Of a DNA stretch of 64,000 nucleotides, positions 9,423 to 16,894 are shown in pieces. Under the pieces are notes generated by a model that made no database searches, was not told where the DNA came from, and saw only the letters and a program-made list of their open reading frames with translations. The position numbers were made by a program, and so were the translations under genes. The stretch comes from Streptomyces zaomyceticus. Its GTDB lineage: Bacteria; Actinomycetota; Actinomycetes; Streptomycetales; Streptomycetaceae. The stretch lies in the NCBI RefSeq assembly GCF_014656215.1, contig NZ_BNBZ01000001.1:186001-250000 (forward strand). The letters are read 5' to 3'. Position 1 is the stretch's first letter; the number at the start of each line of letters is the position of its first letter.

Positions 9423-9638
9423 TCAGGGCACCTCGCCACGGCTCCGCGCGTTCACGTGCGCCGTGGCCGCGCTCAGCCGCTCGGCCGAGGTGGCCTCCCG
9501 CACCCCGTCGGGCTCCACGTCCCATTCCCGTCCGCCGCCCAGCGGCCGGACCTGGACATAGGGCCCTTCGTGCCCCATGACCTTTCCGACCCGCCCGGTG
9601 CGGATCTCCACGACGTACGACCCGATGGGCAGTGTCAT
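9423..9638 (-). CDS. Small conserved protein, function unknown
   Basis: This 71-residue protein (MTLPIGSYVVEIRTGRVGKVMGHEGPYV...) has a beta-rich, KOW- or SH3-like look: short strands, a Gly-rich turn, and alternating hydrophobic residues. The start is firm: GGAGGAG lies upstream, and the ATG overlaps the stop of the preceding small gene in ATGA, so the two are translationally coupled. It lies next to a decayed XRE-type regulator on the other strand. In streptomycetes such small genes often travel with XRE-type regulators, but no function is known to me. Confidence 0.7.
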   Translation of the reverse strand: MTLPIGSYVVEIRTGRVGKVMGHEGPYVQVRPLGGGREWDVEPDGVREATSAERLSAATAHVNARSRGEVP

Positions 9639-9856
9639 GAACGGCTCTCCTCCCCCGGCGGAAGGGCGGCGGCGAGAAGCCGTGCCGTTTCCACCGTGCA
9701 GCATCCCAATTCGACGAGCGGCCTCGGAGGATCGGCGGCGAGGGTGACGACGTCGAGCCCGAGCGAGGGAAGCCTGATTCCGGCCCTCGCGAGTGCCTCG
9801 CGCAATTCCGTCACTGCCTCTTGTGCGATGTCGATGGCCCCCGCGGTCGTCTTCAT
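9635..9856 (-). CDS. Small conserved helical protein, function unknown
   Basis: This 73-residue protein has a predicted amphipathic helix (AGAIDIAQEAVTELREALARAGI) and then a short segment ending LVELGCCTVETARLLAAAL. The ATG at 9856 has an AAGGAAG site upstream. Another ATG at 9895 would add 13 residues. Its stop overlaps the start of the next small gene (ATGA), which indicates coupled translation. It is divergent from the remains of an XRE regulator. No catalytic motif is visible, and a role as a partner of that regulator is only a guess. Confidence 0.68.
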   Translation of the reverse strand: MKTTAGAIDIAQEAVTELREALARAGIRLPSLGLDVVTLAADPPRPLVELGCCTVETARLLAAALPPGEESRS

Positions 9857-9988
9857 GATGTCTTCCTTCACCAACGTATGCCTTTCTGAATCCATTTCCT
9901 GCTTCGCCTCACCAGGGCGGGGCCGGATCCGTAGAATCGGCAGACTCGCAGCTCGTGCAACTGCGGCGCGGAGTCGGGGAGTTAGCTC

Positions 9989-10330
9989 CTGACCAAAGGC
10001 GCGCGGCAGGACGCTTGGGGGTTCCCGGGAGAGGTACTCAAGGAGCGCGGGGAGGCTGCGGGCCTTACCCGGGAGGAACTGGGCGGACTGGTGTTCGCTT
10101 TCGGGGGAACACATCGACCTGTTCGAGCGGAGAATTCGAAAGCCGCGGTCGGACGCGGCAATGCGAATCGGCGAAATCCTACAAACCGGCGGTATTTTCG
10201 AACGGTCGCGTCGCGGGCTCGTCGACACGTTGCCGTACGCCTCCTCTTTCCACGCGGTGGCGGTGGCGGCAGTGGCGGTGGCGGCAGTGGCGACGAGGAA
10301 CGGCGAGGGACCGGGCGGCGGGAGCCTCGT
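9989..10330 (+). pseudogene. Decayed XRE/Scr1-type helix-turn-helix regulator
   Basis: Two adjacent frames together give the start of a streptomycete XRE regulator. One frame reads DAWGFPGEVLKERGEAAGLTREELGGLVFA. After removal of one T in the TTT at 10099-10101, the reading continues SGEHIDLFERRIRKPRSDAA and then MRIGEILQTGGIFERSRRGLVDTLP. The family normally continues for another 200 residues, but here the frame runs into a short 15-bp tandem repeat and ends. The expected start position carries CTG (9989) behind GGGGAG rather than ATG. So start, frame and 3' end all look damaged. Confidence 0.75.
10257..10292. repeat. 15-bp tandem repeat, 2.4 copies
   Basis: The unit GTGGCGGTGGCGGCA is repeated at 10257-10271 and 10272-10286 with a partial third copy. 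It lies at the point where similarity of the decayed XRE regulator to its family stops, so replication slippage may have contributed to the decay. Confidence 0.75.
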
Positions 10331-10399
10331 CCGGCGGATTCGCGTACGTACCGTGGACGGGCCCTTCACCCGCAGTCAGCGCGCGCCTACGATCACGCC

Positions 10400-11212
10400 A
10401 TGTCGATCACGTCCCCCATCCCCGCGCTCAGAGGCCCCGAGGGCACCGGCCTGCGCGCCGAAGGGCAGGCACTGCTGCTCCGACGCGCCCGCGAGGAGCT
10501 GCACATCCCGCTGAAGGCCATAGCGCGCGTCCACGCCGAGGGGCGGACCGTCACCGTCGAGCTGACCGCCCCGGCCGGTGCGACGCCGCACGTCCAGCGG
10601 TTCGCGGACGTGGACGAGGCCGACGCCACGGCGTTCGCCGACGCGGTCAACGCGGCCCTGCCGGAGCGGACGGAGACGGCAGACGGCGCCGGGTACATAT
10701 CGAGCAACCGCCTGAGCGACCCGTACGCCACGGCGGCCCTCCGCGTGATCAAGCGCGGGGCCCTCTACGGCACGCTCGCGATCGTCGCCCTCTGCGTGCT
10801 CGTGAGCGTCACCGGGCACCCCGCCGCGATCGTCCTCATCATTCCGAGCGGCTTCCTCGGGCTGTTCTTCCTCGTGCTCGGCTGGGCGACCTCGTACCCC
10901 TCGCGAGAGGAGCGGTATCTGCGCCGGCACGGCGTCACCGTCGCCGCCGAGCGGGCCCCGGGCGAGTACGCCACCTACATCTACACGGACCCCGACGGGC
11001 TGAGCCGCATGGTGCGGAAGGTCGCCGGCACGTGGACCATCGACGTCGCCTACGATCCGCAGGACCCCGGGCGCGTGGTCGTCCTCCGGAGCCGTGGCGC
11101 GCGGGCGATGGACTACACCCTGCTGGGGAGCGGCCTGGTCATCGGCCTGCTGGGGGCCGCCGGGGCGATCACCTGCGTGATCCTCGCCCTGCTCGGGATC
11201 GGCGACCTCTGA
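10400..11212 (+). CDS. Membrane protein of unknown function
   Basis: This 270-residue protein has a soluble N-terminal third (FADVDEADATAFADAVNAAL). Two central hydrophobic helices follow (LYGTLAIVALCVLVSVTG and AIVLIIPSGFLGLFFLVLGWA). A cytoplasmic or external domain comes next with DPDGLSRMVRKVAGTWTIDVAYDPQDPGRVVV, and a last helix ends the chain. The DPxDPxxVVVxRS-like segment recalls DUF3592-type proteins, but the match is weak. The ATG at 10400 is taken because upstream residues belong to the decayed regulator region. I do not recognise the family. Confidence 0.7.
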   Translation: MSITSPIPALRGPEGTGLRAEGQALLLRRAREELHIPLKAIARVHAEGRTVTVELTAPAGATPHVQRFADVDEADATAFADAVNAALPERTETADGAGYISSNRLSDPYATAALRVIKRGALYGTLAIVALCVLVSVTGHPAAIVLIIPSGFLGLFFLVLGWATSYPSREERYLRRHGVTVAAERAPGEYATYIYTDPDGLSRMVRKVAGTWTIDVAYDPQDPGRVVVLRSRGARAMDYTLLGSGLVIGLLGAAGAITCVILALLGIGDL

Positions 11213-11225
11213 GGCCCCCAGTCCC

Positions 11226-11262
11226 ACTTATGGAAGTCATAAGTCCAACTTATGAGCTCATA
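11226..11262. promoter_or_regulatory. Palindromic sites upstream of the ferredoxin reductase gene
   Basis: ACTTATG-N5-CATAAGT (11226-11244) is followed 3 bases later by a second ACTTATG that runs into the perfect 12-bp palindrome TATGAGCTCATA (11251-11262). The half-sites share ACTTATG/CATAAGT. This AT-rich spaced repeat in a GC-rich intergenic region looks like a pair of operator sites for an unidentified dimeric regulator. Confidence 0.5.
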
Positions 11263-11298
11263 GACCGGGGGCGGGTACCACTCCGCGACGTGCATTAT

Positions 11299-11312
11299 TT
11301 AGGGTGGCCTAA
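11299..11312 (+). promoter_or_regulatory. Candidate DmdR/IdeR iron box
   Basis: TTAGGGTGGCCTAA matches 11 of the first 14 positions of the actinobacterial iron-box consensus TTAGGTTAGGCTAACCTAA. It lies 46 bp upstream of a ferredoxin-NADP reductase start. Iron-dependent repression is plausible but unproven. Confidence 0.5.
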
Positions 11313-11358
11313 GTGTCGGCGGCCTCGCCGCCACGTCGCTTGCGAAGGGAACCCAGTC

Positions 11359-12729
11359 ATGCCCCGCCCCCTCCGGGTCGCGATCGTCGGCGCCGGCCCC
11401 GCCGGAATCTACGCCGCCGATGCGCTGCTGAAGTCCGAGGCCGCCGCCGAGCCGGGTGTGTCCATCGATCTCTTCGAGCGGATGCCCGCCCCCTTCGGCC
11501 TCATCCGTTACGGCGTCGCCCCCGACCACCCGCGCATCAAGGGCATCGTCAAGGCCCTCCACCAGGTCCTCGACAAGCCGCAGGTCCGCCTCTTCGGCAA
11601 CATCGACTACGGCACCGACATCCACCTCGACGACCTGCGCGCCTTCTACGACGCCGTGGTCTTCTCGACCGGCGCCATGGCCGACCGCGAGCTCCGCATC
11701 CCCGGCGTCGAGCTGGACGGTTCCTACGGCGCCGCCGACTTCGCCTCCTGGTACGACGGCCACCCGGACGTCCCGCGCACCTGGCCGCTCGAGGCGGAGA
11801 AGGTCGCCGTCCTCGGCGTCGGCAACGTGGCCCTCGACATCGCCCGCATCCTGGCCAAGACCGCCGACGAGCTGCTGCCGACCGAGATCCCGGCGAACGT
11901 CTACGACGGCCTCAAGGTCAACAAGGCCGTCGAGATCCACGTCTTCGGCCGCCGCGGCCCCGCCCAGGCCAAGTTCAGCCCCATGGAGCTGCGCGAGCTG
12001 GACCACTCGCCGAACATCGAGGTCATCGTCAACCCCGAGGACATCGACTACGACGACGGCTCGATCGCCGAGCGACGCAAGAACAAGCAGACCGACATGG
12101 TCGCGAAGACCCTGGAGAACTGGGCGATCCGCGACATCGGCGACCGACCGCACAAGCTCTTCCTGCACTTCTTCGAGTCGCCCGTCGAGATCCTCGGCGA
12201 GGACGGCCAGGTCGTCGGCCTGCGCACCGAGCGCACCGAACTGGACGGCACCGGCAACGTCACGGGCACCGGCAGGACCACCGACTGGGACGTCCAGTCC
12301 GTCTACCGCGCCGTCGGCTACCTCTCCGACGAGCTGCCCAAGCTCCCCTGGGACACCGCCACCGGCACCGTCCCGGACGAGGGCGGCCGCGTCATCGAGG
12401 AGACCGGCGAGCACATGGCCTCCACGTACTGCACCGGCTGGATCCGCCGCGGCCCCGTCGGCCTCATCGGCCACACCAAGGGCGACGCCAACGAGACCGT
12501 GGCGAACCTCCTGGACGACTTCGCCAACGGGCGCCTGCTCACCCCGGACAGCCCGGAGACGGACGCGGTCGTGTCCTTCCTGGAGGGCAAGGGCCTCACG
12601 TACACGACGTGGGAGGGCTGGTACGCCCTGGACGCCGCCGAGCAGGCGCTCGGCGAGCCGCAGGGCCGCGAGCGCGTGAAGATCGTCGAGCGCGAGGACA
12701 TGCTGCGCGCCAGCGGCGCGATCAAGTAG
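11359..12729 (+). CDS. Ferredoxin--NADP+ reductase, adrenodoxin-reductase type (FprA-like)
   Basis: This 456-residue flavoenzyme moves electrons between NADPH and ferredoxin, probably to supply cytochromes P450 or iron-sulfur proteins. The FAD fold is GAGPAGIYAADALL at residues 12-25. FERMPAPFGLIRYGVAPDHPRIKGI is characteristic of the mitochondrial adrenodoxin reductase and mycobacterial FprA group. The NADP fold is LGVGNVALDIARIL. The C-terminal ATG-loop region GWIRRGPVGLIGHTKGDANETV is complete. AAGGGA lies 9 bp before the ATG. No ferredoxin gene is adjacent. A candidate iron box and a palindromic pair lie upstream. Confidence 0.93.
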   Translation: MPRPLRVAIVGAGPAGIYAADALLKSEAAAEPGVSIDLFERMPAPFGLIRYGVAPDHPRIKGIVKALHQVLDKPQVRLFGNIDYGTDIHLDDLRAFYDAVVFSTGAMADRELRIPGVELDGSYGAADFASWYDGHPDVPRTWPLEAEKVAVLGVGNVALDIARILAKTADELLPTEIPANVYDGLKVNKAVEIHVFGRRGPAQAKFSPMELRELDHSPNIEVIVNPEDIDYDDGSIAERRKNKQTDMVAKTLENWAIRDIGDRPHKLFLHFFESPVEILGEDGQVVGLRTERTELDGTGNVTGTGRTTDWDVQSVYRAVGYLSDELPKLPWDTATGTVPDEGGRVIEETGEHMASTYCTGWIRRGPVGLIGHTKGDANETVANLLDDFANGRLLTPDSPETDAVVSFLEGKGLTYTTWEGWYALDAAEQALGEPQGRERVKIVEREDMLRASGAIK

Positions 12730-12738
12730 GACTTCGCG

Positions 12739-12792
12739 GGCTCTCGCCCCTTCCCCGGCCTACCCTGAGAGGACCGGGAAGGGGCGAGAGCC
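12739..12792 (+). promoter_or_regulatory. 17-bp hairpin ending at the LuxR start codon
   Basis: The arms 12739-12755 and 12776-12792 form a perfect 17-bp inverted repeat. The 3' arm contains the only purine-rich ribosome binding site candidate (GGGAAGGGG) and ends at the base before the ATG at 12793. In a transcript reading through from the reductase gene this would both act as a terminator-like hairpin and hide the ribosome binding site. A possible -10 element (TACCCT) lies in the loop, so a transcript starting there would escape the hairpin. Confidence 0.7.
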
Positions 12793-14556
12793 ATGTCCGC
12801 ACCCACCACGACCGATCCGGTCGCACGCGCCAGGGACGCCGCCGCCCGCGAGTCCTGGGCCGAGGCGTACGAGCTGTTGCACGACCACGACCGGCACCCC
12901 GAGCGCGGCCTGACCGCCGACGACCTCTCCGTCCTCGCCGACTCCGCCTGGTGGTCCGGGCACGTCGACGAGTCCGTCGCCGCCCGGCTCCGGGCCCACG
13001 CCGCCTATCTCGCGGCCGACGACCACCGGGGCGCCGGACTCACCTCCTGGTGGCTGTACTACGAGTACACCGGCCTCGGGCGGCCCGCGGCGGCCGCCGG
13101 CTGGCTCCACCGCGCCCGGCACCACCTGGAGGACCTGCCGGACTGCCCCGAGCAGTGCTTCCTGGCGATGACGGCCGCCGAGGAGGCCTCGGCGCACGGC
13201 GACCACGAGTCGGCCCTCGCCGCGACCCGCCGCATGACCGCCCTGGCCCTCGCCTGCGGCAGCCCCGACCTCCTCGCCCTCGCCCGCCAGGCCGAGTCCC
13301 GTGTGCTCCTCGCGGCCGGCCGCAGGGCCGAGGGCCTCGCCCTGCTCGACGAAGCGATGTGCGCCGTGTCGGCGGGCGAGCTGAGCGGCATGGTCACGGG
13401 CTGGCTGTACTGCCTGGCCCTGACCCAGTGCATGGAGGCCGCCGACTTCGCGCGGGCGGTGGAGTGGACGAACGCGGCGATGGAATGGTGCGCCCCGCCG
13501 TGGACCGGCCGCCCGCCGGACGGGAACGCGGACACGGGCACGGCCCCGGACACGGAGGACCCGGCTGCGGCCCTGACCCCGCTCCCCATGACCGTCCCCT
13601 CCGGGGAGAACCCCTTCCGGGGCGTCTGCCGGGCCCACCGGGTCGAGGTCCTCGACCTCCTCGGCGCCTGGGCGCTCGCCGAGGCCGAGGCCCGGCAGGC
13701 CTGCCGGGAGGTGCCGGTGGACTGCCTGGAGTCGGCCGCCGCCGCGTACTACGCCGCCGGGGACGTCCAGCGGCGCCAGGGCCGTCTCGAAGCGGCCGCC
13801 GTCTCGTACGGCCACGCCCACGAGCTGGGCCGGATCCCCCAGCCCGGCCTCGCCCTGCTGCGCCTCGCTCAGGGCCGGGCCGACGCGGCCGTGGCGGGCG
13901 TCGACCTGGCCCTGGCCTGCCGGAGCGACCCCGACCACGACGTCCTGGGCCGGGCCCGCCTGCTCGCCGCCCGTACGGAGGTGGCGCTCGCCGTCCGGGA
14001 CCTGCCCGGGGCGGCGAAGGCGGCGGCGGACCTCGCCGCCCTCGCGGGCGCCGCCGACGGGGACGTACCCCTGCTGCGTGCCCTGGCCGACACCGCCCTC
14101 GGCTCGGTGGCCCTCGCCGAGAGGCGCCCCGGAGCGCTGCTCCCGCTGCGCCGGGCGCTCGCCGGATGGCTGGAGCTGCGGGTGCCGTACGAGGCCGCGC
14201 AGGTACGGATGCTGCTCGCGGCCGCCTGCCGGACGGCGGGCGACGAGGAGGCGGCCCGGCTGGAGCTCGGCACCGCGCGGGCGGTCTTCGAACGGCTCGG
14301 GGCCGTGCCGGACGCCCGGCGCGCGGCCGCGCTGCTCGGCGGCGGCTCACGGCGGCGGCTCCCGGGCGGGCTCACCGCTCGGGAGGCGGAGGTCCTGCGG
14401 CTGGTCGCCTCGGGCGGCACGAACAAGGACATCGCCGGTGCGCTGGTGATCAGCGAGCACACCGTCGCCCGGCACCTCAACAACATCTTCGCCAAGCTGG
14501 GCGTCGGTTCCCGCACCTCCGCCACGGCCTACGCGTACGCGCACGACCTGGTCTGA
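12793..14556 (+). CDS. LuxR-family transcriptional regulator with long helical repeat domain
   Basis: This 587-residue protein has a C-terminal LuxR/NarL helix-turn-helix at about 523-585: [45 protein letters not shown]. The first 500 residues are Ala/Leu-rich helical repeats of TPR-like character. There is no AAA or NACHT P-loop and no phosphoacceptor domain, so it resembles LAL-like regulators that have lost the ATPase part. The flavin oxidase gene begins 79 bp downstream in the same direction, and such pairs are common in streptomycetes, so that gene is the likely target. A hairpin covers its ribosome binding site. Confidence 0.88.
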   Translation: MSAPTTTDPVARARDAAARESWAEAYELLHDHDRHPERGLTADDLSVLADSAWWSGHVDESVAARLRAHAAYLAADDHRGAGLTSWWLYYEYTGLGRPAAAAGWLHRARHHLEDLPDCPEQCFLAMTAAEEASAHGDHESALAATRRMTALALACGSPDLLALARQAESRVLLAAGRRAEGLALLDEAMCAVSAGELSGMVTGWLYCLALTQCMEAADFARAVEWTNAAMEWCAPPWTGRPPDGNADTGTAPDTEDPAAALTPLPMTVPSGENPFRGVCRAHRVEVLDLLGAWALAEAEARQACREVPVDCLESAAAAYYAAGDVQRRQGRLEAAAVSYGHAHELGRIPQPGLALLRLAQGRADAAVAGVDLALACRSDPDHDVLGRARLLAARTEVALAVRDLPGAAKAAADLAALAGAADGDVPLLRALADTALGSVALAERRPGALLPLRRALAGWLELRVPYEAAQVRMLLAAACRTAGDEEAARLELGTARAVFERLGAVPDARRAAALLGGGSRRRLPGGLTAREAEVLRLVASGGTNKDIAGALVISEHTVARHLNNIFAKLGVGSRTSATAYAYAHDLV

Positions 14557-14635
14557 ACGGCCCATACGGACGGGGGCCCGCGCATGGGCGGTTCGGGCGA
14601 TGCGCGCCGGGAGCCCACCGGGCTACACCGGAGAC

Positions 14636-16015
14636 ATGACCACCACGACGCATCCCCAGACCACCGCAGACATGCTCCGCGGTGCCGTGCGCGGCACCGT
14701 CGTGACCCGCGGCGACCCGTCGTACGACGAGTCCCGCCGGGTCTACAACGCCCTGCACGACCGCCACCCGGCCGTCGTCGTCCACGCCGTGGACGCCGCC
14801 GACGTGATCGCGGCGGTACTCCACGCCAGGGAGCACGATCTCCCCCTGGCCGTGCGCGGCGGCTCCCACTCCGTCGCCGGCTTCGGCACCGTGGACGACG
14901 GTCTCGTCGTCGACCTGTCCCGGATGCGGGGCGTCCGGGTCGACCCGGAGACCCGTACGGCACGCGCCGAGGGCGGCGCCACCTGGGGCGACTTCGACCA
15001 CGCCACCCACGCCTTCGGTCTCGCGACCACCGGCGGGGTGATCTCCACGACCGGCATCGGCGGCCTCACGCTCGGCGGCGGCATGGGCCATCTGGCCCGC
15101 CGCTACGGCCTGAGCTGCGACAACCTGATCGCGGCGGACGTGGTGACCGCCGAGGGCGCCCTGGTGTCCTGCGACGCCGAGCGGAACCCGGACCTGTTCT
15201 GGGCGCTGCGGGGCGGCGGCGGCAACTTCGGCGTCGCCGTCTCCCTCGCGTACCGGCTGCACCCGGTCGCGGACGTCTTCGGCGGGCTGAGCTGCTACCC
15301 CCTCGACGGAGACGTGGCCCGCGCCTGGCGCGAGCTGATCGCGGACTCCCCCGAGGAGCTGAACTCGATCCTCGTCCTGGCCCTCGGCCCCGAGGAACCC
15401 TTCCTCCCCGAGCGCTGGCACGGCCGTCCGATCTGCGCCGCGTTCACCTGTTTCAGCGGCCCGGAGGCGGAGGACGAGAGGGTTCTCGCCCGCCTGGACG
15501 GGCTCGGGCCGGTGATCGGCCGGTTCATGGAGCGGATGCCGTACCCGGTGATCAACACCCTCTTCGACGAGCAGCTGCCGCCGGGGCTCCTCCACTACTG
15601 GAAGGGCAACTTCAGCCGCGAACTCTCGGACGGCGCGATCGCGGCCCACATGGAGTACGGCGCGACGATGCCGTCCCTCGAATCGGACACGGCGATCTTC
15701 CCGATCGACGGCGCCTGCCACCGGGTGGGCCCGGAGGAGACCGCGTTCGCCTACCGCGACGCCGTCTTCTCGCACTCCTTCGGCGGCACCTGGACCGATC
15801 CGGCGGACTCGGAGCACAACATCGCCTGGACCCGCGCCTACGACAGGGCGCTGCGCCCGCACACCCAGGAGGGCGGGTACGTCAACTTCATGGACACCGA
15901 CGACCAGGACCGGGTACGGGTCAACTACCGGCAGAACTACGACCGGCTGCGCACGGTCAAGCGGCGGTACGACCCCGACAACGTGTTCCGGCTCAACCAG
16001 AACATCACGCCCTGA
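14636..16015 (+). CDS. FAD-linked oxidase of the berberine-bridge-enzyme family
   Basis: This 459-residue flavoprotein has the PCMH FAD-binding domain (about 40-215): the segment PLAVRGGSHSVAGFG with His78, and LARRYGLSCDNLIAADVV with Cys161. In this family His and Cys at these places hold FAD by two covalent bonds. The C-terminal BBE motif is YVNFMDTDD...VKRRYDPDNVFRLNQNI, complete to the end. Members oxidise sugars, alkaloids or polyketides, and the substrate here is unknown. There is no signal peptide. It is located just after the LuxR regulator. The start is the ATG at 14636, since the longer frame lacks family similarity. Confidence 0.9.
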   Translation: MTTTTHPQTTADMLRGAVRGTVVTRGDPSYDESRRVYNALHDRHPAVVVHAVDAADVIAAVLHAREHDLPLAVRGGSHSVAGFGTVDDGLVVDLSRMRGVRVDPETRTARAEGGATWGDFDHATHAFGLATTGGVISTTGIGGLTLGGGMGHLARRYGLSCDNLIAADVVTAEGALVSCDAERNPDLFWALRGGGGNFGVAVSLAYRLHPVADVFGGLSCYPLDGDVARAWRELIADSPEELNSILVLALGPEEPFLPERWHGRPICAAFTCFSGPEAEDERVLARLDGLGPVIGRFMERMPYPVINTLFDEQLPPGLLHYWKGNFSRELSDGAIAAHMEYGATMPSLESDTAIFPIDGACHRVGPEETAFAYRDAVFSHSFGGTWTDPADSEHNIAWTRAYDRALRPHTQEGGYVNFMDTDDQDRVRVNYRQNYDRLRTVKRRYDPDNVFRLNQNITP

Positions 16016-16024
16016 GCCCTGCCC

Positions 16025-16066
16025 CCTCGCGCCTCGCGCCTTCGCGCCCTCGCGCCCTCGCGCCCC
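16025..16066. repeat. CTCGCGCC-type short tandem repeat
   Basis: Five imperfect copies of an 8-9-bp unit (CTCGCGCCC) fill the short gap between the convergent flavin oxidase and TerB-like genes. It is a slippage-prone tract with no other function visible. Confidence 0.7.
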
Positions 16067-16080
16067 GAGCGGGTCGTCCC

Positions 16081-16773
16081 CTACGGGACGGTACGGGCCG
16101 AGGCCAGCAGCCGCACGGTGTCGTCGGGAGCGAGCGCCAGCGCGTTCCCGACGGTTCCGAGGACCTCCCGCTCGGCCGGGCTGTAGACCCCGTCGGCGAG
16201 GGCGATCCGGGCGGCCTGGAGCAGGATCGACTCCCGTCCGGACGGTGCCAGGTGCGGGGTGAGCGGCTCCAGGGCCTCGTGCAGTTCGATCGCGAGGAGC
16301 GCCCCCTCGGGGTTCACCTCGGGCATGAAGCGCCCGGTGTCCGCCTCCAGCGCCTCGACGAGGTCGACGAGCTGGACGGCCGTGCACTCGGCGAAGCCGG
16401 CGGACCGGACCGCGCTCACGGCCCGGTCCAGGACCTCGCGGGAATCGGTGCCGCCGGCCGCGAGGACGGCCAGGGCGACGGTGTGCACGGCGTCCCGCAG
16501 CATCGCGGAGAACCGGCTCGTCGTCGGGTGGTCGAGCACCTCCGTACCGAAGTGCGTGTGACAGGCCGCGCACTCGACGACGGGGCCCGTACAGCCCCTG
16601 GGCAGGACCGGGACGCCCAGGACGGCGAACCTGCGGCGGCCGGTGCGCCGCCGGTAGTTCCGGTCGCCCCCGCACTCCTCGCAGAAGAACTCGCCGTCGC
16701 CGACCGTGTTCCAGGAGGTGCGGATTCCGCAGACGCCCACTTTCCCACCACGTGAATTCCGGGCAGACCGCAC
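16081..16773 (-). CDS. TerB-like protein with N-terminal zinc ribbon
   Basis: This protein has about 230 residues. The N-terminus carries two Cys pairs that look like a zinc ribbon (VCGIRTSW...FFCEECGGDRNYRRRTGRRRFAVLGVP and CAACHTHFGTEVL). The rest is an all-helical domain with acidic ESILLQAARIALADGVYSPAERE. That segment matches the metal-binding repeat of TerB/DjlA-type tellurite-resistance-associated domains, in which Asp/Glu residues bind a cation. The GTG at 16773 is chosen for its spacing from the GAGGAGG site. Its role is unknown. TerB homologues in actinobacteria are usually linked to stress responses. Confidence 0.8.
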   Translation of the reverse strand: MRSARNSRGGKVGVCGIRTSWNTVGDGEFFCEECGGDRNYRRRTGRRRFAVLGVPVLPRGCTGPVVECAACHTHFGTEVLDHPTTSRFSAMLRDAVHTVALAVLAAGGTDSREVLDRAVSAVRSAGFAECTAVQLVDLVEALEADTGRFMPEVNPEGALLAIELHEALEPLTPHLAPSGRESILLQAARIALADGVYSPAEREVLGTVGNALALAPDDTVRLLASARTVP

Positions 16774-16894
16774 ACGCACCTCCTCAACGGCCCGGCTGCA
16801 CTGCCGGCGTTGGCGTGATGTTAGCCACATCCTTGATGTGGCGTCAGCACCCCGTCAGGACTTCGCCGTGGAGTTGGCCGAGACACGTCATGGT

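Noticed and set aside
10091..10399. Longer N-terminus for the membrane protein starting at 10400
   Set aside because: The upstream residues come from the decayed XRE regulator and the 15-bp repeat, and do not look like the start of a membrane protein.
13059..13589. Minus-strand ORFs opposite the LuxR regulator
   Set aside because: Shadow frames without ribosome binding sites or recognisable motifs.
11313..14639. 1108-codon plus-strand ORF overlapping the ferredoxin reductase and LuxR genes
   Set aside because: Arg/Pro/Gly-rich out-of-frame shadow of two well-supported genes.
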